DNA of 64,000 bases from Chaetomium olivaceum (lineage: Eukaryota; Ascomycota; Sordariomycetes; Sordariales; Chaetomiaceae): contig JAYWVB010000017.1 of assembly GCA_039881045.1 (NCBI GenBank), positions 558,001 through 622,000 of the forward strand, read 5' to 3'. Positions 23,805-33,659 of the stretch are shown here, in pieces. Under the pieces are notes generated by a model. The model made no database searches, was not told where the DNA came from, and was given only the letters and a program-made list of their open reading frames with translations. Each line of letters opens with the position of its first letter. Positions within the stretch are counted from its first letter, which is position 1. A program made the position numbers and the translations under genes.

Positions 23805-25556
23805 ATGGCAAGGGTTTTTAGCGCAGAGGAAGGCAAGCACCCACAAACCCACTGCCAACATCAACGGATTGCACACACACCGACACAAACTTACTAACAC
23901 TGCTTTTCCCGCTTGTTTAGTCGCAAAACACACCTCCCCAGACAGCTGCTGGGTTGTCCTCCACGGCAATGTCTACGACGTGACCGACTTCCTCCCCGAG
24001 CACCCCGGCGGGTCCCGTATCATCCTACAGCTCGCCGGCCGCGATGCCACGGCCGAGTACGACCCGATCCACCCGCCGGGCACGCTCGAGGAGAACCTCA
24101 AACCGGAAGCCAAACTCGGAGTGGTAGACGCGGACAACCTCAAGAAACTACAACGCCAAGCCGCGCAGGGCAGGCCTCAAGAAGACGAGCAGCCAAAGGC
24201 CCCGCCGCCGCCCCTCGACACCCTCCTCAACCTCGACGAGATCGAAGCCGCCGCCACCGCGCAAATCTCCAAAAAATGCTGGGCCTACTACTACTCCGCC
24301 TCGGACGACCTCCACTCCAAAACGCTCAACAACCTCGCCTACCGCTCCATCCTCCTGCGCCCGCGCGTCTTCGTCGACGTCACCCGCGCCGACACCTCCA
24401 CCAGCCTGCTCGGCCACCGCGTCGCCACGCCGCTCTACGTCTCGCCCGCGGCCATGGCTCGCCTCGCCCACCCAGACGGCGAAGCCGGCATCGCGCGGGG
24501 CATTGCCCGCTTCGGCGCCATGCAGCTGGTCTCGCACAACGCGTCCATGTCGCCCGAGCAGATCGTGGCCGACGCGCCGCCGGGCCAGCTGTTCGGCTGG
24601 CAGCTGTACGTGCAGACCAACCGCGCCAAGAGCGAGGCCATGCTGGCGCGCATCGCGCGCATGCCCGACCGCTACAAGTGTGTGGTGCTGACGCTGGACG
24701 CGCCGGTGCCGAGCAAGCGCGAGCATGACGAGCGCGCGGCGACCGAGGCGCGGTTGCTGATCGAGTCGGCCAAGCCGCCTTCTTCTACTACTACGACGGA
24801 AGGGGGCCAGGAGAAGCCGGATGCGAATGCCGGGGTGGGGAAGAAGTTGTTCTTTGGCACGGCGGCCGACTTGACGTGGGAGACGACGCTGCCGTGGCTG
24901 GCGAAGCATACGACGCTGCCGATTGTGCTGAAGGGCATCCAGACGCATGAGGATGCCTTCCTGGCGGCGCGGTACGCGCGGAAACATCCCGGGACGGTCA
25001 AGGCGATTATTCTGTCGAACCACGGCGGCCGCTCGCTGGATACCTCGCCGCCGGCGGTGCATACGCTGCTGGAGATTAGGAAGTACTGTCCGGAGGTGTT
25101 TGACGCGATCGAGGTTTGGGTGGATGGAGGTGTCAGGCGCGCGGGACCGACATCGTCAAGGCGCTGTGCTTGGGCGCGAAGGCGGTGGGTGTCGGGAGAG
25201 CGGCGCTTTGGGGGCTCGGCGCCGGCGGCTGGAAGGGTGTTGATCGCACGTTTGAGAGTGAGTTCCTTTCTGCTACCCTCCTACCGCTGACCTTACCCCT
25301 TTACAATTGCTAACATTTTCGCCTGTCTAGTTCTACAAGGTGAGATCGAGACATGTATGAAGATGATAGGTGCCAAGGACCTCTCGGAGCTCGGGCCTCG
25401 GTTTGTAAGTGTTCATCCCATCTCGCTAGCCTACTCTTCCCGAAGCTGACGACTCAAACACAGATCAACACCCGTGCGGTGGAGCGAGATATCTTCGACG
25501 GCGATGCTGGCTTGGACCGGACAGGGCTCTGGACATCCTCCCGCGCCAAGCTCTGA
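23805..25556 (+). CDS. flavocytochrome b2-like FMN-dependent alpha-hydroxyacid dehydrogenase (one frameshift)
   Basis: Cytochrome b5-type heme domain fused to an FMN-dependent dehydrogenase; the family oxidises L-lactate or related hydroxyacids. Exons are 23805-23832, 23921-25257, 25331-25404 and 25464-25556. The heme domain has CWVVLHGNVYDVTDFLPEHPGG and a second His in DPIHPPG. The barrel has YVSPAAMARLAHPDGE, LTLDAPVPSKRE, IVLKGIQTHEDA, the catalytic-His motif ILSNHGGRSLD, and VDGGVRR. Intron 1 starts with GC (AAG|GCAAGC) and has a CTAAC branch; only this donor gives the conserved VAKH. A 2-nt surplus in the GCGCGC tract at 25137-25144 breaks frame between VDGGVRR and GTDIVKALCLGAKAVG; without it the product is 509 aa. 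There is no mitochondrial presequence, and the last residues are AKL, a PTS1-like peroxisomal signal. Confidence 0.87.
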
Positions 25557-28500
25557 TCATGTCTGACTGTGCCTGCCAAGATTGCGGGGAAGGGCGATCT
25601 TTTTTTGTTTCGAGATCTTTCCCAAGCCTCGGCGGCGCCGTCTTTGACATGTGGACGTGGTGGGCCGGTCTTTGCGGGGGAGCTGGGGCCCCAGTCGACC
25701 TCGCTTTCGTTCCAAGATGGAGACGTTTGGCCGTTTCTTGGATATGTATGCATATGCATATGGTGATTGCGGGGAGCGGGGAATATTGAAGGGTTGTTTT
25801 GGGCAGGAGATGCTCAAGTTATCCTGCGGATTTGTGCCACCATCGTGTGGCGATGTTTACAAAATAGGTTGTCGCGGACATGTGATATGTCTTCCCGACA
25901 CAATAATGGCACCGTCTCGCGAAAACAACGAGATACACATTACCATCGTAGGAACACCCGGCTTGTCAGCTCTGGACGCAGTAGGGCTGGTTTCGGGACT
26001 CGACCGTTTAAGTTCTGACACAAGGACCAATGACCATGTGAAAGGCGCAGCAAACCCGATCTGGGGTGTCACAGTGGGTGGGTGTGAGGCCTTGCATCTG
26101 CAGGCATGTGGCGAGGTGTTCTTGGTCGTTCTAGACGGCCTCTGTTAGCGTGCGGTGTCAGTGCCGCCAGACTGAGAACGAGACAATCTTGTCCTGTCCG
26201 TGGCTCAAGATGACCCGGCCTCGGTGTAATGTTACTCATGTTGATGAATACCAAACACCAAGCGACACGAGTACGTGGAGCGTCGGCACTGTTTGAGTGC
26301 AACGGTTGCAGTAATACCGACACTCACCCCTGAAACGGGATGTTGACAATGGGAGACGACATTTTGATGCTCGGGTTGATTCGTGGGTCGCATCCCGCTG
26401 CAGTCGCCCCTTGTTAGAGAAAACCTAGTGAAGAGCGTTCGCTTCGTTGCAGAACGCTCTCGAAACACCAGCCTTTGGCCGCCGATTGGTTCCTCGGCTT
26501 TAATTTAGGGTTGTCGCCGTGTCCAGTCAAGACGGTGGAGTGGATGGGCCGTTTGTGTGTGGTGAAGGGGACAGCTGCTGAAACCAGCAAACGACTGTCT
26601 TTGCGCTTGTGGCTTCCTCATCAGCTCCCGTAGTCGACCATTCAGCAGCAAGAGGATGATTTGCGCGATGATCTGGCGCTTTTGAAGTTGATTGTATGTA
26701 CAATACCTCGCTGTTCCTGGGTTCCCTTGCCGTCCTGACTCGGTTGACACGGTTGATGCATGAAACCCCAGATCCAACTCGGCTCAAATTTCCGAAAGGC
26801 TCCATCTGCCCTCAACAACACTGCCCACACACGAATCATATCATGTCGTGAGCTTTTTTTTGGAGGTTGAGTGGAGTAGAGTGTTAATCTGTTGGATGAC
26901 GAGCTTTTCCAACCAAAAGAATTGGTCAATAAATGGCGGGCCATTTCCGCCATTGCGACCGTGGATATTGTTTCGAGTCGTCCGAACTCTGGTCGACAGG
27001 AACGGCCCGTTTTCCAGGTTGGGTCGCTGTTGGTCGCGTCGGCATTTGCACATGCAAAAAATGAATCGTTCCTCGGGGTCGGGTCCCATCTGACGAAATA
27101 CGTAGCTGAATGATAACTGGATGAGCCTTGTCTTGGCCTGCAGCCGGCACCCCTCAGGATCTCAAGTCTCCAATAATGCCAATCCTGACGTCGGGTTTTG
27201 GGCGCTGCAAGACGAGAAATTTTCATATGCTCCATTTCGACCCTGAAAGATGCCGAGGAGCTGGCCTAAGCCGACAGGGGTGGGAGCGAAATCCCTGGAG
27301 CATCCCCCGGCACACAGCGGGGCGCCGCTGCAGCACGACATGATTTCCTTCGCGCGGTCTTCTTCGGGAAGTCACCCCGGCATGCCGGCAACACAGCGAC
27401 GGTTGCGTTTCTGGTCTTCAATTTCGATTACACGGGTCTGCTAACTCGAAGTGTTGACGAGACCGTCCGTAACATCGATTTGTCGTTAAAGATAGGTACG
27501 TTATACTAGTTACCAACGTTACTAGTAGCGGCTACCGTAGACGCCGTGGCGCCGCCTGCGCAACACCTATTCCGACCACGACTTGCAGATCGAGGCACCG
27601 CAGACAAAGCATCGCAGACCGAAAACCGGTTTGGGCATGTTCGACTCGTGTTCCCATGGCCCAAGGCGGGAACTTCTGACGCCAGCAAGCGGACATGCAA
27701 CTAGTCTATATCCGGCATTGCGCACGATGGTCAGCATGTGCTCTGGAGGGTTCCCCGCGGCTTCGACAGACATCATCCCCACCCCCGAGCGCCAATGTCA
27801 AAGACGAGGATTATTCTCTCGGCGTCTGGGGAGCTGTGGGAGTGTCAATCCCATGCGGAGTTTTCCCCGCAATATCGCTTGGGCCAGGCCCATCCCCGAT
27901 GAAGCCAAGAAGTTCCCCGAGGCCGCCAAGTTTTCTCTGGGCTGATGGCTTGTGATCGTTCACAACCACGACAGGCATGGTACTCACGACAGTGTCTTCG
28001 ATATCCAGAGAAGGGGGAGAGACAACAGTTTGGCGACTGTAACGTTGGGCATGGTATGTAATCTGTACAGATTACATACTACAGCTGCAAGTGGACTCGA
28101 CAATTTCCGGCCTATTTTGGAAGATATCCCCGGTAGGGTTAGGGTTTATTCAACGCTTGCTGCTCCCGTCCCCCTGACGGAGATGCAGTTCGGACGACCT
28201 ACTCGATAGGGGTAAGCGGCCGGCGATGTGAGGCCCGCATTGGGAGCCAATAGCTGGGGTAAGTGGGTTTCCGCCCTCGTGCGCGACTGCTCGTTTGTTC
28301 GACAATTCGGTGGTGGCAACAAGGTTGCTCCTTACTTTCATCTCTCACGCGGAACCGATGATCGAGCCCCCATGCATCCATCGTCCGGCCTGCCGGCCTT
28401 CCCACCTTCCATGGAACCCCCTGTTGCCAACTGGTTCGGGGTCGCCCAGGGAGGGAGCTCCCACCAACCACTAGTTCGTCCCTAGAAATTCCATCTCTTC

Positions 28501-28670
28501 TTATAAGTGCGCGACCCTGTCCTGCTCGTGCCGACCTTTGCTTCTATCTCATGCCGATCCTCTCCCTCGCCCGTCTCTTCGACGACACTTCCTTTGTTCG
28601 GTCCTTACTCCTCGAGTGAGAGAACCGGTATCACAACACACTACCCAGCTTTAATCCGAGCACCGTCACG
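25557..28670. other. intergenic region, 3.1 kb
   Basis: No gene could be supported. A 197-codon frame on the minus strand (26642-27235) has no recognisable domain and no splice continuation. A 26-nt perfect palindrome is at 28054-28079. Short TATGCATATG-type repeats lie near 25746. The last 150 nt form a pyrimidine-rich leader for the DUF3712 gene. Confidence 0.55.
28054..28079. repeat. 26-nt perfect palindrome
   Basis: GTATGTAATCTGT is followed directly by its exact reverse complement, with no spacer. It lies in a gene-free stretch about 600 nt upstream of the DUF3712 gene. It could be a dimer-binding site or the centre of a small foldback element; nothing in the sequence decides. Confidence 0.85.
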
Positions 28671-29922
28671 ATGAGCGACGTCGATAAGGCCGGCGTTTCC
28701 CAGGCGGAGAATGTCTCGGGCAAGCCCCGGAGGCGCGGATGCTTGGGTCACTGTGCCAAGTTTTGGTGGGCGTATTTGATTGCCCTGGTGGTTATTGTTG
28801 TCGTTGTTGTGCCTGTAATGTAAGTGGCCAACCTCATGTCATTACGGTACCGGCCATGTGCCATATTCTAACCACGCCGTTAGCCTCTTGGTTGCCGTTC
28901 CCAAGATCGCCCAGCAGAAGCTAGATGATGCCGAGCTCATCCTTGATAGCCTCGTCGTGACCAACACGCAGAGTCAGAACCTGACCATGACACTCAGCAG
29001 CACCATCAAGACTGATGGTTCCGTCCACGCCGACATCGACTCCTTTGAAGGCGTACTGTACCTGGAGGATCACGAGCCCCACACCCCATTCGCCAAGATC
29101 AGGTTCCCCCAGACGACCGCCGACGCTCTCCAGACGGTCAAGGTCACCCAATTCCTCCCTATCCACGATGTCGAGGCTTTGACCATCTTCAACACTTGGC
29201 TGCTTGCCAACCAGACCCTGCGTGTGACCGTCCTGGGCGACACTCACGTTCGCGTCAGGGGCATCGCGCGATCTTATCCCGTCACCTTCAAGAACCATTT
29301 CTACTCCTGGTATGCAGCACTTGTCGATGGGCGTTTTGTGGTTGAGCCATGTACTAATATATACCTGCCCAGGTCTTCGCCTGCTGGAGGGCACCGTGGT
29401 CAACCCGAACTGGATTGGCACGGAGGCGGATGACAATGGCAACAATATGAGGGCCACCACCATCATCCCCAACCACTCAGTTGTCTCTTTCGAACTGGTA
29501 AGCCCCTTCAAGCAAGGATTTTATCGCACTCCCAGCCAGCTACTAACACCGCCCAGGGCAACACCACCTTCCACAACTACCTCCTCGGTAAGGAGGTCGG
29601 CACGGTGTACATCGACAACCTCACGCTCCGCCCCGGCATGAACGAGTACCCGATGCGCGCCACCGTCGATAGCTTCGCCGTCCTCGATGCGCTCGGCAAG
29701 AAGCCGTACTGCGAGGAGAAGGGCGTGCTCCCGTTCCAGATCCGCGGCAAGACGGTCGTTAATCACGGCCAGGCTCTGCCCTACTTCGCCGACGCCCTCG
29801 CCGCCCACAACCAGACCATCGACATCCCTATTGGGGCTGCGATCAACAAGTCCCTGGGCATCGTCGTCCCGTGCGGCGGTCTTGGCGGTGGTGGTGAGAA
29901 GCGGTCGAGCCTTCTGTTCTAA
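28671..29922 (+). CDS. DUF3712 single-pass membrane protein (one frameshift)
   Basis: Fungal DUF3712 family protein, function unknown; related in architecture to LEA-14-like plant membrane proteins. Exons are 28671-28819, 28884-29309, 29373-29497 and 29557-29922, with TACTAA/CTAAC branch sites in the introns. The N-terminus is basic (KPRRRGCLGHC), then a transmembrane segment (WAYLIALVVIVVVVVPV). Extracellular-type beta-rich repeats follow, with VEALTIFNTWLLANQTLRVTV and a second domain containing VGTVYIDNLTLRPGMNEYPM. Exon 2 in its own frame does not connect in phase to exon 3 (LRLLEGTVVNPNWIG); dropping one A near 29289-29292 (AAGAACC) fixes it and gives 354 aa. The splice sites there are good, so an indel is the likely cause. 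Confidence 0.8.
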
Positions 29923-30589
29923 ACGAGCCTGCCTTCTGGGGGCTGTTTGTTTATTCTGATCTTAATATTTGGGGGGTTCTGCGTGCGCCATTGGCGGGAT
30001 ATATTATTCTACTATGATGATGATGGGAGATACCATGAGCTAAAGGGTCTATGTTATGGAAAGCAAGCATATGGCGCGAGTTTCTGCGTCCCGGCTGCCT
30101 GGGGCAGTGGGCGACGAGTTGTTCGGGGCTGCCAGGGACGAGAAGGCAGGCAGTATTGTGTATAGTATTATGCACGCAGGGGACACGGCAGCACACCGGG
30201 TTCCAGCTAGCTAGGCTATGCCATGCCGGAGATCTTAAGACTGCCGGACCGCTGTCTGTGCGTGAGATTTGAAGTGCCGGCTTGGCGAGGCTATGAAACG
30301 CCAAGCTGAGATGCGGGCGATGGTGAAAGACATGAAACAAGACGTTTCGGATGACGGTCCGAGAAGCCAAGTAGTGAGTTTAATGAAGCAAATGGTTGTT
30401 ATACAGGAAAATGTGTACATGGTGAAATGAAAAATAATGTGTAAATAGGACCTTAGCGGGTTCTCCGTCGTCGGGTATCACACAAGAGTACCGCGGTGTA
30501 TATAGTACATACATACATAACCTCCCATCCCAGTATGCCTCTCACCTTTTGTCGTGATATCTGCACCCAGTACTTCATATTGACGCTTA
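29923..30589. other. intergenic region
   Basis: 3' flanks of two convergent genes (DUF3712 and HCNGP). A short TACATACATA repeat lies near 30506. No gene is seen. Confidence 0.55.
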
Positions 30590-31721
30590 TCACGTATCCC
30601 ACCTCCCCTTCTTCCTCCCCGATGACCCACCAACCCCCGGTGTCCCAGACCTACTCCCTGTGGCTGACCCAGTGCCCGAACCTCCCAGAGCAGCAGCAGC
30701 ACACCACCACCACCACCAGCTGAAGCAGCAACAAACTCCACCGCCTCCCCGCGCCCCCTCTCCCTCTCCTTCGTCCCCCTCTCCTGCGCCTTCCTCAACG
30801 GACCCCGGTACGCCCACGCAGGGAAACACGTCGGATCCCAGACCTCGGCGCTCAGCACCGTCGCGTACTGCTCCACGCCCTCCCAACCACCTCCCCATCC
30901 GCATCCGCACTCCCACCACCATCCTCAGCACCGCCGCCACCACCACCGGCGGCAGCACCACCACCAAACTCCGTCCCCACCCCGACAAACCCCATCAACT
31001 TATCCGCCACCGCCGGGTTCGCCATCCCCGCCGACTGCGCAAGTCGCTCGTTGAAGTGCACGCCCCGCGTGCGCTTGAGGCGCAAGAAATTATCAAACTT
31101 GGCCGTGAGCGCGTCCAGGCCGGGGGGCAGGGACCCGGGGGGTGAGGGGGGGATGTCCATGTTGGGCACGGCGGGGAGGGTCAGGTTGTGCAGGAGGGTG
31201 CGGGTGCGGGTGTAAGGGGATGGGGGCCGTTGAGAGGGGTTGTCTGAGGAGGAGGAGTCATGGGGGGTGGGGTCGGTGAGGAGGTCGAGGTCGATTTCTT
31301 CTTGTTCTTCTTCTGCTGCTTCTTGGGGTTCATCGCCTTTTGTTGTGGTTTGGGGTGGTGGGCGGGAGGGGCCCAGGGTTGGGCCTAGTACTGGACCGAG
31401 GGCTGGGCCTGGGGTTGGAGCTGAGGCTGGTGGTGGAGGGGGCGTAGATGTGGATGAGCTGGCGGTTGTGGTAAGCTTTGTTGCTGTGAGGCGGTCAGTC
31501 AGACTGGTAGGTGGTGATGGCGGGATAGTGACATACTGGGTGCTGTTTGAGAGTTTAAAACTGGCGGCTTGACTGCTGGTTTCGGAGGCGGCTGGGTGAG
31601 ATGTTAGCATGTTGGATGACTAGGTAGTAGTGCTGTTTATGAGTGTTTGAGTTCTTACTACATCAACCGGCGTTTGGACCTCCTCATCCTCGTCGCTACT
31701 GTCATACTGAACTAAACCCAT
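30590..31721 (-). CDS. HCNGP-domain (SAP30-binding-protein-like) protein (two frameshifts)
   Basis: Nuclear HCNGP-family protein; the human member binds SAP30 and acts in transcription and splicing. Exon 1 (31721-31659) starts MGLVQYDSSDEDEE, the typical family N-terminus. Introns 31592-31658 and 31484-31536 have good GTAAGA/GTATGT donors and agree in phase. After a Pro/Thr-rich region comes the domain: PPSPPGSLPPGLDALTAKF, RGVHFNERLAQS, ADKLMGFVGV, then EQYATVLSAEVWDP, CFPAWAYRGPLRKAQE. The tail ends GRKKGRWDT. Frame changes twice: within about 30880-30896 (before EGVEQYATV) and at 30697-30706 (a GGT/GCT repeat where one G is missing on the coding strand). Two added bases give about 337 aa. 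Both breaks sit in repetitive, G-rich coding sequence. Confidence 0.8.
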
Positions 31722-32148
31722 TGCATGAGTGGGTTTATAAAATGCTCAGAAATAAACGTGCCCCGGCTTGATGTGTGGTAATTGATGGAAAAGACGAATT
31801 GTTTTCTTTTGAGTTGATGAAGAAGGGTATCACGTGGGAAGCTTGGCGTGGAGCCTGTTTGACGTGGTGTGCAGCCTGGCTTCTCCCATGCCTCAGGCAG
31901 CGGGAACAGCCTTGGCACTCAGCCGTCAGCCAGGCGGGAAGGCAGCACTGGGACGCGAAGCTACAGGACCGGGAGCTCCAGCCTCACCCCAACTGCACTG
32001 CAAGCTTCCCTCCAACACGCCCAACCCAACCATCACCAACGACGAAACGACAAGCCACACGACAAATTCATAGATTTGATCGTGGGATTAACTGCGTCGA
32101 CCTCAGAATTTACACTACCCGTCGAATTTACCAGTCACCCCCGCAGCC
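31722..32148. promoter_or_regulatory. bidirectional promoter with an E-box
   Basis: 427 bp separate the divergent start codons of the HCNGP and PRE4 genes. It contains a TTTATAAA-like element near 31735 and a CACGTG E-box at 31831-31836, a site bound by bHLH factors. Shared regulation is an inference from the arrangement. Confidence 0.5.
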
Positions 32149-33142
32149 ATGGACCACCGCCCGCAAGCTTGGGGTCGTGTACGTCCCCTCCTCATGATTG
32201 CCCCCCCCCGCCTACGACCACTACACCCATGCTAACCCAACACAGCCCAGAGACGACGTCTACGGCGCCTACGATGCCTCCTACCTCCACACCGACGGTC
32301 CCAAGACGGCGACACAATCGCCCATTGTCACCGGCACTTCAGTCATCGCCATCAAGTACAAGGACGGCGTCGTCATGGCGGCCGATAACCTAGGTACGAT
32401 CTCCCCACCCCTCCCCCTTCCAACCCAAACCACCACCCACCCAACCCACCGCAACCCAACACTAACCCCTCCTCCCCCCCCCCCAAACAGCCTCCTACGG
32501 CTCGCTAGCGCGCTTCACCGACGTCAAGCGGCTGCGCACCTTCCTATCGACCTCGGTCGTCGGCTTCGGCGGCGACGCGTCTCCGACATGCAGTTCCTCG
32601 ACCGGCACCTGAACGAGCTGGCCATCGACGAGGCCTACGAGCACGACATCGTCAGCACGGGCGCCGACGCGGACCGGCCCGCGGGGTCGGCCCCCGGCCA
32701 GCTCAACGCGGCCAACCTGCACAAGTACCTGGCCAAGCTGATGTACCGGCGGCGCAGCGACTTCGACCCGCTGTGGAACCAGGTGCTGGTGGCCGGGTTC
32801 GACGCCGGGTCCAAGCCCTTCCTGGCGTCGGTCGACCTGCGCGGCACGACCTTCACGTCCCCCTCGCTGGCGACCGGGTTCGGGGCGATGCTGGCGCAGC
32901 CCATTATGCGGCGGTTCGCGGCGACCGAGGAGGACGCGGCGCGGCTGACGCGCGAGGAGGCGGTCAACGTGGTCAAGGAGTGCATGAAGGTGCTCTTCTA
33001 CCGCGACGCCCGCTCGCTGGACCGCTACAGCATTGCTGTGGTGACCAAGGATGGAGTTGAGTTGAGCGAGGACGAGCAGCTGGAGAAGCAGAGCTGGGCG
33101 TTTGCGGAGCGGATTCGTGGGTACGGCACGCAGGTTGTGTAG
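32149..33142 (+). CDS. PRE4: 20S proteasome subunit beta-7 (Pre4/PSMB4 type; one frameshift)
   Basis: Non-catalytic beta-ring subunit of the 20S proteasome. Exons are 32149-32178, 32246-32393 and 32491-33142, with introns of 67 and 97 nt in phase (GTACGT and GTACGA donors). The N-terminal propeptide precedes TQSPIVTGTSVIAIKYKDG. Next come VVMAADNLASYGSLARF (formed across intron 2), VGFGGDASDMQFLDR, YLAKLMYRRRSDFDPLWN, the Pre4-type SPSLATGFGAMLAQP, VVKECMKVLFYRDARSLDRY and VTKDGVEL. The frame breaks between GGDAS and SDMQ at 32578-32584 (GCGTCTCCGAC), where two surplus bases or one missing base would explain it. Corrected length is about 275 aa. The subunit is essential in yeast, so the break is probably a sequence error. 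Confidence 0.9.
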
Positions 33143-33659
33143 AGATAGACTGGGTTGGGTGGGATAGGCAGAGGGTAGCATGAAATTCACGAGGCTAGAT
33201 CTACTGACTTTGCGACGGCGCTTGCTTGTTGTGGTTGGGGAGGCTCCTGGGCGGGTTTAGACGTGTCAGGAATGAAGTGAATATGACCATACGCTCATAC
33301 ACTCATACCCTCTACCTGCAACACTCAAACCACGGCACACCTCGTAATTGTCCATAACAAGTATATTGCTGCGTTAGATGGCTTGTTTGCCATGATGGCT
33401 CCTCGCTATCGCTACCGCCATTCTGCATACCCTGCCAACCGATGCTATTTTGCCAATCCTCCGCGGCGCCATGGCGGGCCCACGAACCCCAATCCCCTTA
33501 CGTCGACTCCTAGCCAGCGAGTGGACGGTAAGATAGGCGATATTACTAGTACATAACAAGTGGCCTTACTGTCCAAGACAAGAATGGACGGCCGGCAGGG
33601 CTCTCCGTATCTCTGATACCGCTCCGCAGCTCTCCTAACAGCACCATCCATCAACCGCT
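33143..33659. other. intergenic region
   Basis: Shared 3' flank of the convergent PRE4 and GFA1 genes. No gene is seen. Confidence 0.6.

Noticed and set aside
24148..25062. 304-codon open frame on the minus strand
   Set aside because: Antisense shadow of the flavocytochrome exon; Arg-rich composition typical of shadow frames.
26642..27235. 197-codon minus-strand frame in an intergenic region
   Set aside because: No domain, no splice partner, composition like non-coding DNA; kept only as a note in the region entry.
28134..28147. Telomere-like TAGGGTTAGGG
   Set aside because: Only about two repeat units, inside unique sequence; no array, so not a telomere or clear interstitial telomeric repeat.
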